In this document: one piece after another, positions 36,352 to 45,189 of the stretch
How positions within the stretch are numbered: the first letter of the stretch is position 1
Layout of the letters: every line of letters starts with the position of its first letter
Source of the DNA: Methylocella tundrae
Lineage (GTDB): Bacteria > Pseudomonadota > Alphaproteobacteria > Rhizobiales > Beijerinckiaceae
DNA: 64,000 nt
Direction: 5' to 3'
Assembly: GCF_901905185.1 (NCBI RefSeq)
Contig: NZ_CABFMQ020000001.1
Location: forward strand, 62,001-126,000
The notes under the pieces: model-generated
Seen by the model: only the letters and a program-made list of their open reading frames with translations
Database searches by the model: none
What the model was told of the DNA's origin: nothing
Made by a program: the position numbers and the translations under genes

Positions 36352-36630
36352 GCGGCGCGATTGCCTTTCCGGCTCGGCGGCCTATATAGTTTTGCGGTCC
36401 CACATTGCTGCGTCGAAGTCCGTTCGCAAGCCTTGGGTCGGCGGAGCGGAGTTTCGCCTGATCCTGGCGTGTTCTGGTTTCGCCTCATCATTTCATGGTG
36501 TTCAATATATTAGAGCGCGACCGCACATTGAGCTCAGCCGCGGATGTCAGCGGCGGCGCCGCTCCAAATTGCGCCGGGAGCGCGCATTGCGCTTCAAGAG
36601 ACCGCAAAACCCTGTCGGGGAGAGTGAACG

Positions 36631-37815
36631 ATGACTTTGATGCTCGCGAGCGTAATCAACCGGGCCGAGGCGGAAGCGGCCCTGACGAGCGGCGTCGACA
36701 TCATCGATCTCAAGGATCCGGCGAAAGGCGCCCTCGGCCCGCTTGATCTTGGCGCCGCGGCCGAGATTGTCGCGGCGGTAGGCAAACGAAAACAGATCAG
36801 CGCCGCGGCCGGGGATCATTTCGAGACGGCCGGCGAGGCGGTCAACGCCGCGCTCGATCTGGCGGCGACCGGAGTGGATTACGTCAAGGTCGGGCTTTCC
36901 TCCGATGCGGTGGGAGCGGATCGCATTCGCGCGCTCGGGGCGCTCGCCGGCAAAGTCAAACTCGTCGGAGTGCTTTTCGCCGATCGTCAGCCAGACCTCG
37001 ATCTTCTTGATCTCATGGCCGCGCAGGGCTTCGTCGGCGCCATGCTCGACACCGCGGCGAAGGGCAAAGGCCGTCTGCTGAATTATATGGATGTGGCGGC
37101 GCTGGCCCCTTTCGTCGATCGCTGCCGCGGCGCCGGATTGATGTCGGGACTGGCGGGTTCGCTGGAGGCGCCAGACGTGCCGCGTCTTCTTCCGTTGCGG
37201 CCGGATTACCTTGGGTTTCGCGGAAGCCTTTGCAAGAGCGGCGATCGGGAGGCTTCGATCGACCCGGCGGCCGTCGCCATGATCCGCGATCTCATTCCCC
37301 ATGTCGCCGACTCGCAAACTTCGGGAGGCGAAACCGACGTTGACTGGCGCCTTCTTGGGCGAGGCTATGTTCCGGTCAATGAGATCACCGAGACCGATCG
37401 CATCTTCGTCCATGATCTCGTCATGCCGTGTTATATCGGGGCTTATGAATTCGAGCGCGCGAAGAAGCAGGACGTGCGCTTCAATATCGACGTCGACGTC
37501 GCCAGAGCCCGCATGCATTCCGATGACATGCGCGATATTTTTTCCTATGACCTCATCGTCGATGCGATCAAGATCATCACGGGTCGCGGCCATATCGAAC
37601 TGATCGAAACGCTCGTCAGGGAGATCGCGGATTCGGTGCTCAGTCATCCAAGCGTCGTCAGCGTCGTCGCGCGGGTCGAAAAGCTCGACGTCATTCGCGG
37701 CGCGGTGGGCGTCGAGATCAAACGCGAACGGGCGAAGGAGGCGGCCGCGCTCAATCGGCGCTTTGCGTCGGTCGACATGGCCGCGCCAAAACTGAGAGGC
37801 TCCAGAAGCCATTGA
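36631..37815 (+). CDS. Fusion of MfnB-like (5-formylfuran-3-yl)methyl phosphate synthase and dihydroneopterin aldolase
   Basis: 394 residues with two enzymes. Residues 1-235 match MfnB (former DUF556), which makes the furan precursor of methanofuran from glyceraldehyde-3-phosphate. The likely catalytic lysines are K28 in IIDLKDPAKGALG and K86 in DYVKVGLSS. From about residue 255 a FolB domain follows (DLVMPCYIGAYEFERAKKQD, then LIETLVREIADSVL and the Lys in ARVEKLDV). FolB cuts dihydroneopterin or a related pterin. One chain thus joins the methylofuran and pterin cofactor routes. GGAGA precedes the ATG, and the stop overlaps the next gene's TTG. Confidence 0.9.
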   Translation: MTLMLASVINRAEAEAALTSGVDIIDLKDPAKGALGPLDLGAAAEIVAAVGKRKQISAAAGDHFETAGEAVNAALDLAATGVDYVKVGLSSDAVGADRIRALGALAGKVKLVGVLFADRQPDLDLLDLMAAQGFVGAMLDTAAKGKGRLLNYMDVAALAPFVDRCRGAGLMSGLAGSLEAPDVPRLLPLRPDYLGFRGSLCKSGDREASIDPAAVAMIRDLIPHVADSQTSGGETDVDWRLLGRGYVPVNEITETDRIFVHDLVMPCYIGAYEFERAKKQDVRFNIDVDVARARMHSDDMRDIFSYDLIVDAIKIITGRGHIELIETLVREIADSVLSHPSVVSVVARVEKLDVIRGAVGVEIKRERAKEAAALNRRFASVDMAAPKLRGSRSH

Positions 37816-38450
37816 GCATTTTTGTCGCCAAGCTCGGCGGCAGCCTCGCCTTTTCGCCGCAGCGCGAAGCCTGGCTCGCCGCCCTCGCCGCCTCGGTGCG
37901 CCCGCTGATCCTCGTCGCGGGCGGCGGCCCTTTCGCAGAAGCCGTGCGGGCCGCGCAGCCGCGCATGGGATTCGACGATGTCGCCGCGCATCGGCTGGCG
38001 CTGCTCGCCATGGAGCAATTCGCCGTCATTCTCGCCAGCCATTCAGACAGATTTGTCCTGGCCTCATCGCGTGAAGACATCGAGGCCGCGCTCGAGACCG
38101 CGAGGATTCCGGTCTGGCTGCCCTCCGCGATGACGCTATCGGCCGCGCAGATTCCCGCAAGCTGGGATGCGACGTCGGATTCACTCGCCGCGTGGCTCGC
38201 GGGACTGATCGGCGCCCGGCGCCTGCTGCTGATCAAATCCTTCGATCTCGAGCGGCCGGCAAATGCGGCCGAGCTTGCGGAGCGTCAAATCGTCGATCCG
38301 CTCTTTCCGCGTTTTGCCGCGCAGAGCGGGGCTTTGGTTTCCGTCGCCGGGCCCGCCTCATTGCCTTTCGCCAGAGAGATCTTAAAAAGCGGCGGCGCGC
38401 CCGGCATGGTCGTCATGCGCGAGGCGGCCGACGTCCCGGCGCCGGCATGA
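37812..38450 (+). CDS. Amino-acid-kinase-family protein, MfnE-like (aminomethylfuran phosphate kinase)
   Basis: 212 residues, starting at TTG 37812, which overlaps the previous stop (TTGA). The amino-acid-kinase fold is seen in FVAKLGGSLAFS at the start, LILVAGGGPFAEAVR, and AWLAGLIGARRLLLIKSFD. In archaea MfnE of this family phosphorylates (5-aminomethylfuran-3-yl)methyl phosphate to the pyrophosphate form. The tight coupling to the MfnB domain supports the same role in methylofuran synthesis. The specific substrate is inferred from context. Confidence 0.82.
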   Translation: MSIFVAKLGGSLAFSPQREAWLAALAASVRPLILVAGGGPFAEAVRAAQPRMGFDDVAAHRLALLAMEQFAVILASHSDRFVLASSREDIEAALETARIPVWLPSAMTLSAAQIPASWDATSDSLAAWLAGLIGARRLLLIKSFDLERPANAAELAERQIVDPLFPRFAAQSGALVSVAGPASLPFAREILKSGGAPGMVVMREAADVPAPA

Positions 38451-38495
38451 TCCTGTCCGGCTTTTGGCGCAGGCCCGCATCCGGCTGATCACGAT

Positions 38496-39884
38496 ATGAG
38501 CGAGCGTCTTCTCTTCGTCACCGGACACCTTGCCCATGCGCGGCTTGAGCGGCTGCTGCGGTCATTGGGGGAAACGCCCTTCGTCTGGGACATCTGCGAC
38601 ATCGGCGTCAAGGTCGCGGCCTTGATGACGGAGGCGATTCTTTTGCGCCGTCTGCCGCGTCCGCTGAATGTCGATCGCATTATTTTGCCCGGCCGTTTTC
38701 GCGGCAATGTCGAGGCCCTGTCCGCCGAACTGGGCGTCGCCGTGCTGCGCGGGCCGGATGAAATCAGCGACCTGCCGGCCTTTCTCGGACGCGGCGGCGA
38801 GGCTCCGGATCTTTCGCGCTTTGACATAAGGATCTTCGCCGAGATTATCGACGCGACGGCTTTGTCCGTCGAGGCGCTGCTGACGCGTGCGGAAAAGCTG
38901 CGCGGCGCCGGCGCCGATGTGATCGATCTCGGTTGCCTGCCCGATACGCCGTTCCCTCACCTTGAAGACTGCGTTGGCGCCCTAAAATCGGCGGGCTTCA
39001 GCGTCAGCATCGATTCCTTCAATCCAGACGAATTGAGGCGCGGCGCCAAGGCGGGCGCGGACTTTCTTTTGAGCCTCGACGAAAACAATCTCGACCTTGC
39101 GCAAGGTACGGCGGCGACGCCCGTTCTCGTCGGCTCGCCTGTGCATGATCTTGATTCGCTGGTGCGCGCCGCGCGCGTGGCGGAGCAACGCGGCATGCCT
39201 TACATCATCGACCCCATTCTCGATCCGATTCACTTTGGGTTTGCCGCGTCGCTGGTGCGATACGTCGAGGCGCGCCGGCGTCTTCCCGAAGCCGAAATGA
39301 TGATGGGCACGGGCAATCTCACCGAGCTGACCGAAGTGGATTCAGGCGGCCTCACCGGCGTCCTCATCGGGATCTGTTCGGAGCTGAAGATCCGCAACGT
39401 GCTCACGGTTCAGGTCAGCGCGCATACGCGGCGAACGATCGAGGAGCATGACGCCGCGCGCCGTCTCATGTTCGCCGCCGCCGCCGATGGCGCGTTGCCG
39501 AAAGGCTATGACGCGGGGCTTTTGCAATTGCATGACAAAGCCCCTTTTCCGTCGACAGCGGAGGAGATCGCGGAGATGGCGGCTGATGTGCGAGACGCCA
39601 ATTTTCGCATCGCGACGGCGCCGGACGGGATTCACATTTTCAATCGTGACGGTCATCATATCGCGTCCGACGCCTTCTCATTATACCCGAAGCTCGGAGT
39701 AGAGGCCGATGGCGCGCACGCCTTCTATCTTGGCGCCGAACTGACAAAGGCCGAGATCGCTTTCACGCTCGGCAAGCGCTATGCGCAGGATGAACTGCTC
39801 GACTGGGGCCGCGGCGCCGATCGCCCGGAGGAAGAGCGGGACCGTCTGCGCGAAGCCGGGCATACGCTGCGGCGGAAAGAGTGA
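38496..39884 (+). CDS. DUF6513/dihydropteroate-synthase-like protein of the H4MPT cluster
   Basis: 462 residues. The first about 125 residues are a DUF6513-like domain (MSERLLFVTGHLAHARLERL, VDRIILPGRFRGN). The middle is a pterin-binding TIM barrel of the dihydropteroate synthase type (GADVIDLGCLPDTPFPHLED, FSVSIDSFNPDE, YIIDPILDP). Archaea have a related protein (MJ0107 type), and it is conserved with H4MPT genes in methylotrophs. It may join the pterin to the ribofuranosyl-aminobenzene unit during H4MPT synthesis, but this is inference. It sits 45 bp after the kinase gene and before DUF447. Confidence 0.85.
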   Translation: MSERLLFVTGHLAHARLERLLRSLGETPFVWDICDIGVKVAALMTEAILLRRLPRPLNVDRIILPGRFRGNVEALSAELGVAVLRGPDEISDLPAFLGRGGEAPDLSRFDIRIFAEIIDATALSVEALLTRAEKLRGAGADVIDLGCLPDTPFPHLEDCVGALKSAGFSVSIDSFNPDELRRGAKAGADFLLSLDENNLDLAQGTAATPVLVGSPVHDLDSLVRAARVAEQRGMPYIIDPILDPIHFGFAASLVRYVEARRRLPEAEMMMGTGNLTELTEVDSGGLTGVLIGICSELKIRNVLTVQVSAHTRRTIEEHDAARRLMFAAAADGALPKGYDAGLLQLHDKAPFPSTAEEIAEMAADVRDANFRIATAPDGIHIFNRDGHHIASDAFSLYPKLGVEADGAHAFYLGAELTKAEIAFTLGKRYAQDELLDWGRGADRPEEERDRLREAGHTLRRKE

Positions 39885-39964
39885 TCGCGCCATCTGTTGA
39901 GATGTCGTTGTTAGCCGGGTCCGCTTTGGCGTCGCGAAGAACGCCGTAACGAGGAGTTAGCAAG

Positions 39965-40528
39965 ATGCCGATGATCCGTGAGGTCGTCGTCACCACGATG
40001 GACGCATCCGGCAATCCGCATATCGCGCCGCTGGGGCTTATCGAAGATGCGGGGAGCTGGATCATCGCCCCCTTTCGGCCGTCGACGACGCTCGACAATC
40101 TTTCGAGCGTTCCTTTTGCGACCGTCAATTATATCGACGATGCGCGCATCTTTGCCGGACTCGTCACCAAGCGTCGTGATTGGCCGCTGGCGCCAGCTCG
40201 CCAGGGGCGGCCGCCGCGCCTTCACGCGGCGCTCGCTCATGCCGAGCTGATCGTAAGCCATGTCGAGGATCATACTGAGCGGCCGCGATTTCACTGCAAG
40301 GTCGAGCGGGTCGAGACTCACGCGCCATTCGAAGGTTTCAATCGCGCGAAGAACGCAGTGCTCGAAGGCGCCATTCTGATCACGCGGCTAAAGCTTTTGC
40401 CGCGCGAAAAAATCGATCAGGAAATCGCCTATCTCTCCATCGCAATCGAGAAGACGGCGGGGCCGGAGGAGCGGGAGGCTTGGGGCTGGCTGATCAAGGC
40501 TCGGGATGATTTCTACGCTTTGAAGTGA
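39965..40528 (+). CDS. DUF447 family protein
   Basis: 187 residues. Resembles the archaeal/methylotroph DUF447 proteins with an FMN-binding split-barrel look: IREVVVTTMDASGNPHIAPLG at the start, SVPFATVNYIDDARIFAG, and RFHCKVERVETHAPFEGFNR. A GAGGAG site lies 8 bases before ATG 39965. The function is unsettled; a flavin-dependent step in H4MPT or methylofuran synthesis is possible. The gene's last 16 bp overlap the convergent MfnF-like gene. Confidence 0.85.
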   Translation: MPMIREVVVTTMDASGNPHIAPLGLIEDAGSWIIAPFRPSTTLDNLSSVPFATVNYIDDARIFAGLVTKRRDWPLAPARQGRPPRLHAALAHAELIVSHVEDHTERPRFHCKVERVETHAPFEGFNRAKNAVLEGAILITRLKLLPREKIDQEIAYLSIAIEKTAGPEEREAWGWLIKARDDFYALK

Positions 40529-41550
40529 TGCGCGGCGATCAGCGCCACGGCTGACGCCGGCGCGCAATCGCAAGCCTTTTCATGCGCGTTCGGCGCCGCT
40601 TCGATCAGCTCGTCGAAGGCGACATATGGGCGCCCCATTCGCGTCGCGAGATCGGAGACCACACCGCGCCCGATGCCGGCGCCTATGATGGGCGCCTCAT
40701 CATCAAGGACGCCGCGGGAGAGGATAAGAGCCGCCGCGTCCATGATCTCACGCAGCTGCGCTTCGGCGAAGAACCGCGCGAGCCTTGTCCAAGCGGCGTC
40801 CGATGCTTCATGCGCATCGCGTCCGATCATGCGAGCGAGCCGCGCGATGGAGGCGGCGGCGGTTTTCTCCCGTCCGTCCGAGGTATCCATCATGTCTGAC
40901 CCCGGCGGCAATTGTCCGAGAATGCGATGCACGTCAGCCATGTCGGCGAACCATTCATTCATCAGCGCCGTCCATTGTCCGGCGAAGGGGACCTGCTTCG
41001 GGCCGGCCATTAAAAAAGTGCGCACGAGGCCGGTGTAGACGAGTTCGCCATGCGTCAGCCGGGCGGCGTCGGTATAGCCGCTGCTCGCCGGCGCGCCGCC
41101 GGCTACGGGGATGATGTCCGTCGTCGTGGAGCCCATGTCGATCAGCAGGGCCTCTCGCAGCTTGACGCCAGCGAGCGCGGCGCTGGCGTGCCAATTGGCC
41201 GAGCCTATGTCGGTCGCATGGGCGCTCGCATCGGAGCCGTCGACAAAGCCGGAGCGCGCGGCGTAAAACACGGCGCGATCCGGCGAGAGGAGGCGCTCGG
41301 CGATGGCGGCGACGCCTGCGACGCCCTCTGCTCGCGTGGCGAAGGCGTCGGACAATTCCCCGGTCATGGTGATGGCGTTCAGTGGCGCGGCGCCAATCGT
41401 CGCGCGCGCCTCACCGAAAGCGCGCTCGAGTTCAAGAAGCCCGAGCCACAAAGGGCAGGCGATCTGTATGGCGTCCTTGATGATTCCGTTTTCCGCGCGC
41501 GCCGCTTTGAGATGCGCGCCGCCAATATCCCAGCCGATGATGTTTTGCAT
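40513..41550 (-). CDS. MfnF-like hydantoinase/oxoprolinase-family protein, H4MPT/methylofuran-linked
   Basis: 345 residues with an ASKHA-type fold: NIIGWDIGGAHLKAA at the amino end, LLIDMGSTTTDIIPV in the middle, and IIGAGIGRGVVSDLA near the carboxy end. The archaeal relative MfnF condenses the aminomethylfuran pyrophosphate with gamma-glutamyltyramine in methanofuran synthesis. This fits the MfnB, MfnE and MfnD-like (orf17) genes nearby. It is transcribed towards the DUF447 gene and overlaps it by 16 bp at the 3' ends. The precise substrate in bacteria is inferred. Confidence 0.82.
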   Translation of the reverse strand: MQNIIGWDIGGAHLKAARAENGIIKDAIQIACPLWLGLLELERAFGEARATIGAAPLNAITMTGELSDAFATRAEGVAGVAAIAERLLSPDRAVFYAARSGFVDGSDASAHATDIGSANWHASAALAGVKLREALLIDMGSTTTDIIPVAGGAPASSGYTDAARLTHGELVYTGLVRTFLMAGPKQVPFAGQWTALMNEWFADMADVHRILGQLPPGSDMMDTSDGREKTAAASIARLARMIGRDAHEASDAAWTRLARFFAEAQLREIMDAAALILSRGVLDDEAPIIGAGIGRGVVSDLATRMGRPYVAFDELIEAAPNAHEKACDCAPASAVALIAAHHFKA

Positions 41551-41656
41551 GTTGCAAAGCCTGAAGCGTTATTGAAAGGCGCCGCCGCCGGTAAGACGGA
41601 ATGAGGCGCCGCCGCGTCGATCATGCTCGTTAGCTCATTGTCTCAATGCATGTTCT

Positions 41657-41685
41657 GATCCAAAAAGTCTGCAGCTTTTGGGATC
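41657..41685. repeat. Solitary REP-like palindrome related to the tandem array
   Basis: GATCCAAAAAGTC-TGCAG-CTTTTGGGATC-type element between the divergent MfnF-like and HisA-like genes. It shares the AAAAAG/TGCAG/CTTTT core with the unit repeated nine times at 28401-28862, showing that the unit is a dispersed genomic repeat. Confidence 0.75.
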
Positions 41686-41780
41686 ATGCTTTATGCGCCC
41701 TTCGTCGCCGCCGCTGATTGTCCGAGCGGCGGATGCGGATGTTTGGCATAAGATCCCACATAGAAACAGGGGCGCGCTGA

Positions 41781-42518
41781 ATGGAAGTCATTCCGGTCAT
41801 CGATCTCAAGGGCGGAGTGGTGGTTCGCGCTCGTCTCGGGCGGCGCGATTCTTATGCCCCGCTCGACACGAAACTGGCGCCAACGAGCGCGCCGGGCGAT
41901 GTTGTCGCGGGACTTTTGTCGCTGCATCCGTTTCAGACGATCTATATCGCCGACCTTGATGCGATCGAGTCCCGCGGCGATCATGCAGGGATAGTCAGCG
42001 CGCTCAGTGACGCCTTTCCACAGACGGCGTTCTGGGTCGATGCAGGCGTCGCCGACGCAGCCGGCGCGCGCGCATGGTTATCGCGTCATGGGCGCGAAAC
42101 CCTCGTTCTCGGTAGCGAGTCGCTGACCGGCCCGGCCGCGCTTCAAGAATTGGTCGGGATAGAAAGGCTCGTTCTCTCGCTCGACTTTCGCGGGGATTGC
42201 TTTGTCGGCCCGCAGACGCTCCTTGCAGCGCAGCATTGGTGGCCTTCACGCGTCATCGTCATGACGCTTGCGCGGGTCGGCAGCCAGGCCGGACCCGATC
42301 TCGATCGCCTGAAATCAATCGTTGACCTTAGGGCGTCCTCACCGGACGATTTTGGCGGATCGTCTGTTCAGCCCCGCGTCTACGCAGCCGGCGGCGTTCG
42401 CGGCCCTGAGGATCTCGCCTCTCTGGCGAAGGCGGGCGTCGAGGGCGTTCTCGTTGCTTCTGCGTTGCACGACGGCCAGTTGACCAGCGCCGATCTCGAC
42501 GCCGCCCGGACAATTTAA
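41781..42518 (+). CDS. HisA-like TIM-barrel protein of the H4MPT cluster
   Basis: 245 residues, resembling HisA/HisF isomerases: MEVIPVIDLKGGVVVRA with the catalytic-type Asp, IYIADLDAIESRGDH, and RVYAAGGVRGPEDLASLAKAG. It is not in a histidine operon. A HisA-like gene with unknown role is a regular companion of H4MPT/methylofuran genes in methylotrophs. A sugar-phosphate or furan isomerisation in cofactor synthesis is possible. The stop codon TAA is the first part of the following terminator. Confidence 0.85.
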   Translation: MEVIPVIDLKGGVVVRARLGRRDSYAPLDTKLAPTSAPGDVVAGLLSLHPFQTIYIADLDAIESRGDHAGIVSALSDAFPQTAFWVDAGVADAAGARAWLSRHGRETLVLGSESLTGPAALQELVGIERLVLSLDFRGDCFVGPQTLLAAQHWWPSRVIVMTLARVGSQAGPDLDRLKSIVDLRASSPDDFGGSSVQPRVYAAGGVRGPEDLASLAKAGVEGVLVASALHDGQLTSADLDAARTI

Positions 42519-42542
42519 AAAGGGGGCCGGAGCCCCCTTTTC
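42517..42542. terminator. Bidirectional terminator between the HisA-like gene and fae
   Basis: Perfect 11-bp stem AAAAAGGGGGC/GCCCCCTTTTT with loop CGGA. On both strands the hairpin ends in a U-rich tract. It begins within the HisA-like stop codon and also serves the convergent fae. Confidence 0.85.
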
Positions 42543-42566
42543 GATTTTGTCGTTTCGAGACGCTTA

Positions 42567-42660
42567 GAGCATGACCGCGATCAAGTGGTCATGCTCTTAT
42601 CTCTTTGTTTAACCAGATGATCTCGTCCGAAAAGCCGGAAGCTTTCCGAAAATCATGCTC
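42567..42660. repeat. REP-like palindromes downstream of fae
   Basis: AGAGCATGACC and GGTCATGCTCT pair around a 10-base loop (42567-42598). A second imperfect palindrome with CGAAAAGC-CGGAA-GCTTTCCG and flanking GATgATCT/AATCATGC follows (about 42616-42658). Such elements are common at 3' ends in Hyphomicrobiales. Confidence 0.6.
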
Positions 42661-43168
42661 AGTTCGGCGCGAAAGGATGCTTCGCGGTGTTGCGCTCGGC
42701 GACGACGGTTTCGGGCGTCGGGTCGCCGTTGATGGCGCGAGCGATGGCTTCCTTGGTGGCCTGGTAGTTGTAGTCCTGGATCTTCTGATCGTCCTTGGCT
42801 TCCCAATGAATGAAAACGCCGACGGAGATGAAGATGTCGTTGGCTTCCTTGATCGGAATGACGCCATCGGCGACGCTGTCAGCGACTGCCTTGGCGACAC
42901 CGCGCTGCGCCGGACCGAACATCTGCACGGCCTGGGTGGCGTTCTTGATCGTCACTTTGTTGAAAAGGACGGTCGCGGGCTTGACCAGCAGGTTCGGAGC
43001 GACGACGGCGAGGAGGGTGGTGAAGCCGTCCTTGTTATTCGTCAGCGCATTGGCGAAGGCCGCTTCGGCGGCGCTGCCGCGCGGCCCAATGAGGAGGTCG
43101 ATGTGAGCGACTTCGTTGCCTTCGCCGACGAGCGATTCGCCAACCAGCAATTTGTTGATCTTGGTCAC
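42659..43168 (-). CDS. fae: Formaldehyde-activating enzyme
   Basis: Condenses formaldehyde with H4MPT to methylene-H4MPT, the entry step of the pathway and a major formaldehyde-detoxifying enzyme. 169 residues, the standard length, when started at GTG 43168, which has GGAGG upstream; ATG 43186 would be six codons longer. Characteristic sequence: [20 protein letters not shown] at the start (the His is the proposed catalytic acid), [30 protein letters not shown], and [11 protein letters not shown]. It is 171 bp downstream of orf5 and may also have its own promoter there. Confidence 0.97.
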   Translation of the reverse strand: MTKINKLLVGESLVGEGNEVAHIDLLIGPRGSAAEAAFANALTNNKDGFTTLLAVVAPNLLVKPATVLFNKVTIKNATQAVQMFGPAQRGVAKAVADSVADGVIPIKEANDIFISVGVFIHWEAKDDQKIQDYNYQATKEAIARAINGDPTPETVVAERNTAKHPFAPN

Positions 43169-43339
43169 GTTAAAAAATCCTCCCATGAGAAAACCCTTCG
43201 CAGACAGCTATCGAAGAAGTTAGACGGATATGAAGGTTCGATCCTTGTTGTCAGCACCCATCTTTTCGCCGGGTCGGTTAGCCGGATGAAAGCGGCGCTC
43301 GTCCGCTGGCGCGCACTCAACCATTATTGCGGCGGCGGA

Positions 43340-44224
43340 TCAAGACAGGATTAGCCGATCCGCGAAAAGCGTTGCGACGGTGAGGTCGGCGCTGGTTCCG
43401 GGGTTCAGCCCCGTCGCCTTGAGGCGGCGATCGAAATCCAGAAGATCGCCCAGCGAATCGGCTGGATCCGTCTGCGCCATAAATCTTTCGCGAATGTCGA
43501 TCGCCGCATTCTGGACGACCAACGCGGCGTCAAGGCCGTTCTTGCGCGTAATATGACTGTCAAAAATTCCTGCGAGGAAACTGAGATAGACGGCGACGAC
43601 CGGCCACGGCGCCGGCCACGCTTTTTCGCGCGCGGCGGCCAGCGCGTTTGCGCCGATGGTGAATACGTCGGAAAAATCGCTGGCATATTGATAGGCGATC
43701 CGGTCCCGGCTGGCCGCCTCTTTCATCGCATCGAGAAGGGTCGTCTCGGCCGGCGCGCGGACGTCATGGCGACCGGATTGTCCAAGCCCTGCCGGCGCCG
43801 CGCGAACGATCGCGTCGAAGGCCGATTGCGCGTCCTCGCGCGTCAACCCGCCCAAGAGCTTTTTCAAGGATTGCCGAAACTCATCCTCTTGGTTTCCTTG
43901 TCCCGGCGCCCGCTCTGCGGGCGAAGCCGCTTTGAAATCAGCGGCCGCCGCCAGCGGCGCGCAGAGGAGAATAATGCCGAGATTGGTGTTGAGGCCGACG
44001 CTCAATGCCGTCGCCTCGACAGCGCCGAGAATGCGGTCCCCGATGGTCGAAAAGGGACGGCACAAGGGTTCGGCGGCGACCTCCGCGCTGCGCAGGAAAT
44101 GGTCGACCGTCATGCCATGCCCGTCGGCGAAAATATGCACATTGCCGGGTTTTGGCGCCTCGATCTCATCCCGGCAGGACGCGATGAAGGCTTTCGCGAT
44201 CTCGTTAGGCTCAGCCTCGCTCAT
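43340..44224 (-). CDS. orf5: Orf5: triphosphoribosyl-dephospho-CoA synthase-like (CitG/MdcB family)
   Basis: 294 residues from ATG 44224, which overlaps the orf7 stop as ATGA. The CitG-family core is seen in EAPKPGNVHIFADGHGMTV, LGIILLCAPLAAAADF, SDVFTIGANALAAA, and FDSHITRKNG. In methylotrophs this gene (orf5) is a constant member of the H4MPT operon. It is needed for cofactor or methylofuran formation by mutant data in Methylobacterium, but its exact reaction is unclear. By analogy, it could attach a phosphoribosyl-type group. Confidence 0.9.
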   Translation of the reverse strand: MSEAEPNEIAKAFIASCRDEIEAPKPGNVHIFADGHGMTVDHFLRSAEVAAEPLCRPFSTIGDRILGAVEATALSVGLNTNLGIILLCAPLAAAADFKAASPAERAPGQGNQEDEFRQSLKKLLGGLTREDAQSAFDAIVRAAPAGLGQSGRHDVRAPAETTLLDAMKEAASRDRIAYQYASDFSDVFTIGANALAAAREKAWPAPWPVVAVYLSFLAGIFDSHITRKNGLDAALVVQNAAIDIRERFMAQTDPADSLGDLLDFDRRLKATGLNPGTSADLTVATLFADRLILS

Positions 44225-45189
44225 GCGACGGGCTCGGCCGCGGGATGGATAGCCTCTCGCGCGGGAGCCAGTCCGCTGCGCGTCAGAAAATCGCGCGCGA
44301 GGCGATCGGCGATCGAAAAAGGCGCGACTTTCTGCAAGCCGCGCCAGCCCGGCATGCTGTTGACTTCGAGCACCTGCGGCGCGCCGTGGGCGTCTAAGAT
44401 CACGTCGACGCCGGCGAATTCCGCGCCGACCGCCGCCGCCGCGCGCAAGGCGAGGTCGATCATCGCGGCGTCCGGCTCCAGCCATTCCGGCCGCGCGCCA
44501 AGCTTTACATTGGTGATCCAATGCGCGGCGCGGCGCGTCATGGCGGCGATGACTCGTCCTTGCGAGACAAAAAACCGCATATCGGCGAAGCCGTCGCGGT
44601 CCACGCCGACGAAGCGCTGGAGATAATAAACGCCCTCGACGGCTTCGATGGGAGGAAGGTCGTCTTCGCTGGTAATCAGCTTCAGGCCAAAGCCCTGCGC
44701 GCCAAAAAGCGGCTTAAGCACAAGCGGACCGCGCGGCGTCTCGCGGCGGATTATTTTCCGCGCCGCTTCGCTTGATTGCACGGTCCATGTCGGCGGCGTC
44801 GGAATGTCGGCCTGCGCGAGAGCGAAACTCGTCGCCGCCTTGTCGACGCAGATTTCTATGGCGCGCGCCGAATTGACGACAGGAACGCCGATATCGCCAA
44901 GGCCATGCAGCACGCTCAGCCGAAGCGTGACGCTTTCGAAGGCGCCGGATCCGATGGCGCGCACGAATACGGCGTCCGGCAGATCCGCGCCAAAACCATG
45001 AATGACGAGCCCGCTTTTGCGCTTTGTGTCGAAACCGCATTGCGCCAGCCGGATCGGCGTCGCAATGGCGCCTGCGCGCGTGAAGGCGGCCGCCAAATCC
45101 CGCGCATGCCAATCATAAAGATCGACTGCTATCGCGATTTTCGGTTGCGCGGGGACGGCTGGCGCGGCCCGCTTAGGAGAAACAGGCAT
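44221..45189 (-). CDS. orf7: Orf7: RimK-like ATP-grasp ligase
   Basis: 322 residues from ATG 45189, overlapping the 3' end of mch by 17 bp. ATP-grasp features are [14 protein letters not shown] (nucleotide loop), [19 protein letters not shown], and the metal site [22 protein letters not shown]. Related to RimK and to MptN, which adds glutamate to H4MPT in methanogens. In methylotrophs orf7 is part of the H4MPT operon. A glutamate-ligating step on H4MPT or methylofuran is likely. Confidence 0.9.
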   Translation of the reverse strand: MPVSPKRAAPAVPAQPKIAIAVDLYDWHARDLAAAFTRAGAIATPIRLAQCGFDTKRKSGLVIHGFGADLPDAVFVRAIGSGAFESVTLRLSVLHGLGDIGVPVVNSARAIEICVDKAATSFALAQADIPTPPTWTVQSSEAARKIIRRETPRGPLVLKPLFGAQGFGLKLITSEDDLPPIEAVEGVYYLQRFVGVDRDGFADMRFFVSQGRVIAAMTRRAAHWITNVKLGARPEWLEPDAAMIDLALRAAAAVGAEFAGVDVILDAHGAPQVLEVNSMPGWRGLQKVAPFSIADRLARDFLTRSGLAPAREAIHPAAEPVA

